In this document: piece by piece, positions 57,907-64,000 of the stretch | Layout of the letters: each line of letters opens with the position of its first letter | Position numbering within the stretch: the first letter of the stretch is position 1 | DNA from: Moniliophthora roreri | Lineage: Eukaryota > Basidiomycota > Agaricomycetes > Agaricales > Marasmiaceae | Direction of reading: 5' to 3' | DNA: 64,000 bases | Assembly: GCA_001466705.2 (NCBI GenBank) | Contig: LATX02000226.1 | Span: 238,611 to 302,610 of the forward strand | The notes under the pieces: generated by a model | The model's database searches: none | What the model saw: the letters and a program-made list of their open reading frames with translations, nothing else | What the model was told of the DNA's origin: nothing | Translations under genes and position numbers: made by a program

Positions 57907-59840
57907 TTAACCAAAGTGGAACTTGAATTGCTGTCCCCCTGGGAACCCATGATGACCACCAGCACTCTGTTGGAAGAATTGCGCAAACGGATGATCGCCT
58001 CCAGGGAAGCCCCCTGGGAAGCCGCCCCCGGCGTGGTACGCATATGGACCGCCTTGGCCGGACATAGGGTCGTTGGGATCGTCACCGGCGTCGAAGCGGG
58101 CTCGTAATTCTATAGAGTAAAAGAAGAGTCAGTTGGATTATGTAGAGAATGGTGTTAAGGAGCAGGAAACTAACCAGGATTGCTCAACACCTCGTACGCC
58201 TCGTTCACAGCGGCCATCTTGGCTTCTGAGCCACCCTTGTCAGGATGTGCAGTCTTGGCTGCTTTTCGGCTGTGGTCTCTCGAGTCAGAGACCGGATATA
58301 GAAGAGACCGTGACATGACACTCACTAGGCCTTCTTAATCGTCTTCTCGTCAGCATCTCTGCCAACATCAAGAACCTTGTAATAGTCCTTTCGACGACGC
58401 ATCTTGATCTGCTTCTTGGCTTCTGAGAGGCGACGATGAATGTCCCGGTTCGACCTAGCTCAACCATTAGCATCGCATTCACGAAGACAAGGTGTGCAAG
58501 AGTCAACCAACCTTCCACTAGCCTCAAACGCCCTCTCCAACAACCTCACAGCCTCGTCCAAATCCTCATCTTCGTCCTTCTGTAACAAGACCGAGGCCTT
58601 GCCAACAAGCCCATCCACATCCTCCGCACATCCTTCCATACCCAATAGCTCACCACAATACATCTCAGACTTTCTCAAGTACGCCGAACCACTCGACGCA
58701 CTAGCCAAGTTGGTGTACGCACGACATAAAGCTCGAATGAGTGTTTGCCGACGGGGTGATGAAATATTGGGGTCTGGTAGAGGAATTTCTGGTCCACGAG
58801 CTGATGAAGGCGGAAGGAGTTGGTCTCGTAGGGTATTCTGCGCCATCAACTCGTCAAACTTGCGTAAAAGATCCTTCTCCTTGCCTTTCCCAGACTCGGT
58901 GAGTATTCCAACGACCGCTCTCCAATCTTCCTTCCCTAATAGGTCCTGCAGTTTAGCAAACGACCGTTCGAAGGATTTGGCTTGTCGATGGAGGGAGAGA
59001 CAGTCCTTGTTATCGGGATCAAAGTGGAGACACTGCTTCAATGGGTTGAGAGCCGCACCCGAAGCCGAGTCCTCTGGTGCAGGTAAAAAGAAATAGGACA
59101 GACGGAACACCCTTTGTTGAAGACGCATTGCCTCTTCTGCGGGTAGTAGCGCTGCCAAGCGAGTGTAATCACCGACAGCACCTGCGACGTCACCGGATAA
59201 AAGCGAACACTCTGCACGTAGCGAGCGAATAGGAATGGAGTAGGCCGTGTATTCCCGGAGCAGTGTAGAGGTTGTCTCAACACATGCATTCGAGAGCTGG
59301 GACTTGTACTCCTTCTGGGCTTTAACCATTAGCTTGTCCGCCTCTTCGATCTTGTCCCGGAGTTCGAGAGCTGATGCGTCGGGGGACTTGTTGGACTTCA
59401 TGTACGCTGAGATGTCCTCTCGTGCAAGTTTGAATTCGCCTTCTTTGAGATGGATCCGGGCTTTCATGAGATACGCATTGTCGAAGGTGTTGGAAGTGAG
59501 AGACAAGACCTTGTCGAAATCGTCCAAGGCTGATGAATGTCGTGAAAGGGAGAGATATGCTGTTGCTCGTTTGTAGTAGAGAAGGTAATCGGTAGGTGAT
59601 TGTTCTATAGATTCCAAATTCTATTAGATTTTTCTGTTATAATATCCCAGTATTCTTGACACACTGACCTATAGCCTCAGAATATACATTAGCCGCTTCA
59701 TTAAATTGACCTGCAGAAAGGAGAGCATTGGCTCGATTGATGAGCGGTAAAAGGCCTGGAGGGTATAGTCCTCCCTGGTCTGCGACGATATAGGGTACCG
59801 CAAGAGAGAGAATAAAGGAAGACAGCGCTAGAAAGCGCAT
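57907..59840 (-). CDS. ER-lumenal TPR/J-domain co-chaperone (P58IPK/DNAJC3 type)
   Basis: An Hsp40 co-chaperone that binds unfolded protein with its TPRs and recruits BiP through its J domain in the ER lumen. It begins MRFLALSSFILSLAVPYIVA, a signal peptide. TPR units follow (LLPLINRANALLSAGQFNEA; YYKRATAYLSLSRHSSALDD; AYLMKARIHLKEGEFKLARE; LRAECSLLSGDVAGAVGDYT; LNPLKQCLHFDPDNKDCLSL; LIRALCRAYTNLASASSGSA). The J domain at the C terminus is KDYYKVLDVGRDADEKTIKK with the HPD motif in TAHPDKGGSEAKMAAVNEAY and EVLSNPELRARFD. A Gly/Phe-rich tail (GGFPGGFPGG, QFFQQSAGGHHG) ends FKFHFG at 57907. No KDEL-type signal is present, as in many DNAJC3 proteins. Four short introns. Probably induced by ER stress (inference). 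Confidence 0.93.
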
Positions 59841-61111
59841 TGTAGCAGAGTGTTCAGCTCGACGTGGTGGTCGTAGTACCAAAAAGTTGGAACTCCAACC
59901 AGTGAGGTCACTGGAATATGTGTCAACTTGCCATTTTTGGAAGGAGACACGTTCGCGTTCCGGATTTTTTTCCCACGTTTGTGTTTCTCCAGTTCTGACA
60001 GGCTCACGGCGAAATGCCCCCAGTGCAAGACTTCACTCGAGTCGTGGAATGCTAGGAAGGTTGCGTTATGGAGACACGGAATGCAGGGAACACACTCTCA
60101 TGGTAGGACCGTGACCGAAATTTTCTGGAAGATTTCTCTGGAAGCTCTGTCAAGGAGTATCGCATCCTGCGACGCGATTGTAAAAGATCTCGAGCAGACC
60201 TTCCATGGACAGTCCCAGGGGTACTGAGTATTGATTAATATTGATTGATCATAGCTCATATCTTCTAGGATCGAGATTCAGACCTCTGGGAATCATTCTT
60301 CATCGATATCATGCCGCGAAGCTCAAAATCTCATCTATCAAACTGTCTTATTCCACACGCCACTGTCCGCTTCATTTACATCGGCAATTATCGGTCCTCT
60401 AGAACGGCAGTCCTTCTGAATCCTCGAGCTTTCAGCAGTATACATTCCGAGGACTTCTCCACAAGCCGGGTGGTCTATTGGCTCTCTACAGTCGCTCAAG
60501 TTTTGGCCGGTCCATCGATTTAAGAAGCAATCAAATCGATGAGCGCTTCGCCTTGAAGCTTCTTTCCGCGCGTAGCAGGAGCGGAATTCAAACTCTGTAG
60601 CCAAAAGACCTTTCTGCTATGGCAACAGCTCGCCTTCGTCTGGACCTGGCAACTAAGCGTGGTTGTGGAGTCACCAAGTCAGCATCAAAACGACATCGCC
60701 GCGGCGTTGGAGTCCAAAAGAGAGGAAAATGTGTGGGCTACCTCGCCTCTAAGCACCGGACCGACTTCACATTCAAGTTTCGCACTAAATCAGGCCATCG
60801 AGCGCTAGGAGAAACCAAAATCCTCTACACAAACTTCTATGCGACCACGGTGCGTGATACATGCTTCTATCGAACTCCGATAGCTTCTATGACATCCCAT
60901 TTCGTACAATCGTTGATCATTTAAACCTTTCTCTCCTTTGTTCAATCAACTTCACCTTTCTCCACTTTCTCTCCCTTTTCTCTGTTCTCTTCCTCAGAAC
61001 TTTCTACACTCTTTTTTCGATTTACTTTTCTTGTAAATCCCCCCCTTTGCATTCGTTTAAAATTCCTGTCGTTTTGTGCAAGACTCCCCAGTTCGCGCTT
61101 GCTCGCCCAAC
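59841..61111. other. Divergent promoter region of the co-chaperone and AA14 genes
   Basis: No supported gene. The frame at 60619-60924 is basic and has no domain. 60925-61075 is a long CT-rich tract (cctttctctcctttgttcaa...), a frequent feature just upstream of strongly expressed fungal secreted-enzyme genes. Confidence 0.4.
60925..61075 (+). promoter_or_regulatory. CT-rich core promoter tract of the AA14 gene
   Basis: About 150 bp of pyrimidine-rich DNA ending about 40 bp before the ATG at 61112. Such tracts mark transcription starts in filamentous fungi. No TATA box was identified with confidence. Confidence 0.5.
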
Positions 61112-62747
61112 ATGTTCAGCGCTATCGCTATAACTCTTTCTCTTTCGTTAGCTGGTGCTAACGCTCACATTGCTGCATGGCACAAGGGCATGTACTGTCT
61201 CAACGTGCGTGTCGTGCTTAGGTTACACTCCTTTTCATTAGGCAAATTCTTACTTTTTTTAAACCACAGGGCACGACCGGTGAAGTCAACCTAAACAGTA
61301 ACGAGGCTGTCACGCCGCTTTATCAACTCCGCAAGAGCGATTGGTGGTGTGAGTAGTCTACCTTCACTCTGCGTTTCTCAACTTACTCACAATCACCTCT
61401 CTAGTCCATCACGTTGACAGGGTTTGTGTCATCTGAAGCTTCAATACGTTCTATGGTCGATGGCCCATCTCATCAGTGTGACGAGTTTCCTCCGCCGCCA
61501 GGACAATTCCTCGAGCTGTAAGCTGTTTACCTCGTCTTTCCCATTCACGTTTAACGATTACGGTTTCTTAGACCCGCCGGTGGTTCATTCACCGTTGAAC
61601 TCGCTGCGAATCGCGCGAAGACTACCTTGTCATACGGAGGAAGAGACACTACTGCCTGGGGAGATGGTAAAGATCACCCAGATGATTATGTTCGTTGTCT
61701 CCTGTGATTCTTTCTACGTTGGTTTCTGATTCCTTATTGCGCAGCACGACGAGAACTGTATCAATTCTCCCCTTCGTGAGTCCCAACCCGTTTCTCCGGT
61801 GGAATGCACTTGAAACTGGATTCGCGATCTTCAGTACACGCTCAGAACCGGTCGATGGCAGCTGGAACTGCCTTTGCTATCTCTTACGTGGTATGGGGTG
61901 TTTTCTTTTACACGTGGAGTGGCGCTCGTTACATCTCTTCTTAATAGTCTGATATCAAGGAAGTGACTCCAGAGAACTTGGCTGTCTTTAGCATTCGTTA
62001 TCAGTCAGTCTACACTTTTTGAGCCTTGCGGACTTTTGATGCTGATCGTATTGCTGGAAAGCACCCCTTTCAAGCGCCTGACGTCTTACGATGTACCAGC
62101 TGCTATGCCTGCGTGCCCAGAAGGAGGGTGTATTTGCGCTGTACGTCTTTGCGACTCTGCTATATTACTGTTACTAACAGTGCTGTATCTATAGTGGGGC
62201 TGGGTAAGCCAATTGACCGTTTTCACATTCATTCAGATAATTCTCACACGATCACCATCACGCTCATATAGATCCCTAATGGGTACGTTCTTATCACTCT
62301 TACCTTCTTTGCATATATACTCACATCTTCCTCAGATGCGGCCAGCCCAACATGTACCATCAACCATTCAAATGCATCGTCACCGGCTCTACCCATATTT
62401 CACCTGTCGCACCCGCCAAACCACCTGTATGGTGCGAAGACGACCAATCGAAATGCGTGAAAGGATCCAAGCAGATGCTTTATTGGCACCAGCTAGAGGG
62501 GAATAACATTCAAGTGGACGGGTATGATCTGGCTGGGTCGCCAAAGAGCCCGGCGTATAACGCCAAGTGTGGGTTCAACGATGGTACGTTGCGGTCTTTG
62601 CTTTTTTTTGCTGAAGGACGTGTGATGACAATGTATCCCGGTGATTTAGGCGCCCAGAACGATATCTTTGAAGATTTGCCGGAGAATGCGAAACGCAAGG
62701 TCCCTAAGGGACATCGTCTTCAGCGTCGTCGTCGGGAGCATTTTTGA
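61112..62747 (+). CDS. Lytic polysaccharide monooxygenase-like protein (AA14)
   Basis: A secreted copper enzyme of the AA14 type, a family described from xylan-acting basidiomycete enzymes. It begins MFSAIAITLSLSLAGANA, and cleavage leaves His at position 1 (HIAAWHKGMYCLNGTTGEVN), half of the copper His brace. Further blocks are AVTPLYQLRKSDWW, FHHVDR, CDEFPPPPGQFLELPAGGSF, TVELAANRAKTTLSYGGRDT, DGKDHPDDY, HDENCINSPLHTQNRSMAAG, TAFAISY, EVTPENLAVFSIRYHTPWKR, LTSYDVPAAMPACPEGGCIC and IPNGCGQPNMYHQPFKCIV. After GAQNDIFED the protein has an unusual basic tail (KRKVPKGHRLQRRRREHF). About nine introns, many near 50 bp. The frame is kept throughout. Confidence 0.88.
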
Positions 62748-63229
62748 TTCCTTTGTTTAATTTTATATTATGGACTCGCCCTCCCCGATATCTTTTGCGC
62801 GCTACAGTATATCCTTTACAGTTCCGCTACACCTTTCTTCCCCGATTTCGATATTCCTCGTGCTGTTGACAGCACTTCTTCCCCCTAGTTTTTGGCTATT
62901 CCGGCTGTATCCCTTCGAATCTCATTCTTAAACGTGTAGCATGAGAGTTGCAAATAGATCTTCACGTAAATACCGTGGAACGCATCCGTTCTGAGGAATG
63001 CCGGGATTGCAGCTATCAGTTTCAAGCTCGACCGTTGTTTCTTTATCCGGCTTCAACCGCCGTTGGTTATCCCGGGCCAGCCTTCAGTACTTCAGTGCCA
63101 ATGCCGCACCACCCATTCCATAAATAGCTCACTATGAGTGGGTCGTGTCCACTCAGGAAAAAACTGGTGAAAAGATTGGTGTCCCAATCTTCATCCGCCA
63201 AAATCTCAGGTAGGGCACTCGGCTCGGCT
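62748..63229. other. Convergent intergenic region
   Basis: The region between the 3' ends of the AA14 gene and the transcription factor gene. AT- and T-rich UTR-like DNA. No gene or repeat is recognised. Confidence 0.4.
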
Positions 63230-64000
63230 CTAGTATGTCAACTTCCTCGTGAAATTAGTATTAGTATTTGGATTCTCCGTGACATCAAATAACCAAACCC
63301 TCCACCCGACATCCAATAACCCATATATATAATCCTGACACTTTGCAGCATCACTAACCCACCAACATCTGTCGCTTATACTCCTCATCATCTCCAAATA
63401 ATAGTACAACACCACCAACGCACGCTGTCTCCTCTCATTCAACAGCACCGAATACTTCTTTCCAAAAAACGCTGGCCACAAAACGACGCTCTTCGATTCT
63501 ATTCCCGTCTGGCTGAACGGGTACGCAATATAGAGTGCCTTTACTGCTCTTCTATACGCTGCCCTGATATCTGGATCGGAAAGATCCTCCAACTCCGATG
63601 CGAGGCCAGACGTAGTAGGATTGTATATTTGCTGTAAATGCCCAAGGGCTTTCACAGAAGAATCCCACTGCAAATTGACGAAGAGCGGATCTAGATCCTT
63701 CAGCTTCTGATTCGTGAATCCATGTTGATTCTCCAAGGCCGACCAGATATTATGCATCGAAGTTATGAGTGGGAAGATATTCTCCGGTGATGGAGATAAC
63801 GATGATGAGATCGCGTACATCGTGAAGAACCCTACGGTCAGGTACTTGGCGTCGGGGTTGGTAGCACTAGGCAGAGCATCTATCGCAGCTCTTCGGTGAG
63901 CGAACGCATGATATAGCCAATTAGGTTCAGAATCCTCGGGGTAGAGGCGAGCGAGATGAAGGGCCGTGCAGGATAACATTGCGTGCAAGAGGTGTGGGTT
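63230..64000 (-). CDS. Fungal transcription factor, C-terminal part (partial)
   Basis: The frame runs off the right edge, so only the C-terminal portion is seen. It reads MHAMLSCTALHLARLYPEDS, HAFAHRRAAIDALPSATNPD, LTVGFFTMYAISSSLSPSPE and ENIFPLITSMHNIWSALENQ. The 'H(A/G)(L/M)LA..A.HL' start and helical repeats are typical of the fungal_trans_2 region of Zn2Cys6 regulators such as the sterol-uptake type. The DNA-binding zinc cluster would lie upstream, outside the window. The stop is at 63230 after NFTRKLTY. Target genes are unknown. Confidence 0.7.
   Translation of the reverse strand, partial: NPHLLHAMLSCTALHLARLYPEDSEPNWLYHAFAHRRAAIDALPSATNPDAKYLTVGFFTMYAISSSLSPSPENIFPLITSMHNIWSALENQHGFTNQKLKDLDPLFVNLQWDSSVKALGHLQQIYNPTTSGLASELEDLSDPDIRAAYRRAVKALYIAYPFSQTGIESKSVVLWPAFFGKKYSVLLNERRQRALVVLYYYLEMMRSISDRCWWVSDAAKCQDYIYGLLDVGWRVWLFDVTENPNTNTNFTRKLTY

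Noticed and set aside
60619..60924. Basic 101-residue frame resembling a small ribosomal-type protein
   Set aside because: No known ribosomal protein motif, no splice context, and it sits in the divergent promoter region with a CT-rich tract.

Overview
The window is nuclear DNA of a filamentous basidiomycete, most likely an Agaricomycete. Genes are cut by many short (about 45-70 bp) GT-AG introns. Several families are typical of mushroom-forming fungi: an AA14-like copper oxygenase, MYND/DUF4470 proteins, DUF6533 seven-helix proteins, a deuterolysin, a BBE-type flavin oxidase, and an expanded family of unknown proteins with a conserved 'IPMLIFH' core. Species cannot be fixed from the sequence. 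All coding spans below include introns; splice sites were read by eye.

Layout. 0-3.5 kb: mitochondrial GTP/GDP carrier (GGC1) and a secreted M35 metalloprotease, both on the minus strand. 4.6-8.0 kb: decayed, inverted duplicate of the eIF2A locus, with internal tandem repeats and unrecognised broken coding sequence. 8.3-11.4 kb: a broken gene joining a TKL-like kinase to a caspase-like domain. 11.7-18.2 kb: repeat-rich and gene-poor, with one single-pass membrane protein gene. 18.3-22.9 kb: an intact gene of an expanded basidiomycete family and a truncated PIF/Harbinger-like transposase, mostly inside a block almost devoid of CpG. 23.1-25.4 kb: the functional eIF2A gene. 28.0-29.7 kb: a low-complexity Ser/Pro-rich protein.

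31.1-46.7 kb is an inverted duplication. Two DHA2-type MFS transporters face inward at the edges and two MYND/DUF4470 genes sit head to head at the centre. A carnitine acetyltransferase gene lies in the right arm only. 47-51.7 kb holds a long hairpin, other inverted and tandem repeats, and a small gene of unknown function. 51.7-64 kb holds a DUF6533 membrane protein, a secreted FAD oxidase, a P58IPK/DNAJC3-type ER co-chaperone, an AA14-like LPMO and the C-terminal part of a fungal transcription factor running off the right edge.

Housekeeping genes (GGC1, eIF2A, carnitine acetyltransferase, DnaJ/TPR co-chaperone) are interleaved with lineage-specific and secreted-enzyme genes. There is no clear metabolic gene cluster. 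The most unusual elements are the kinase-caspase fusion, the CpG-depleted block, and the two segmental duplications (eIF2A; MFS-MYND).
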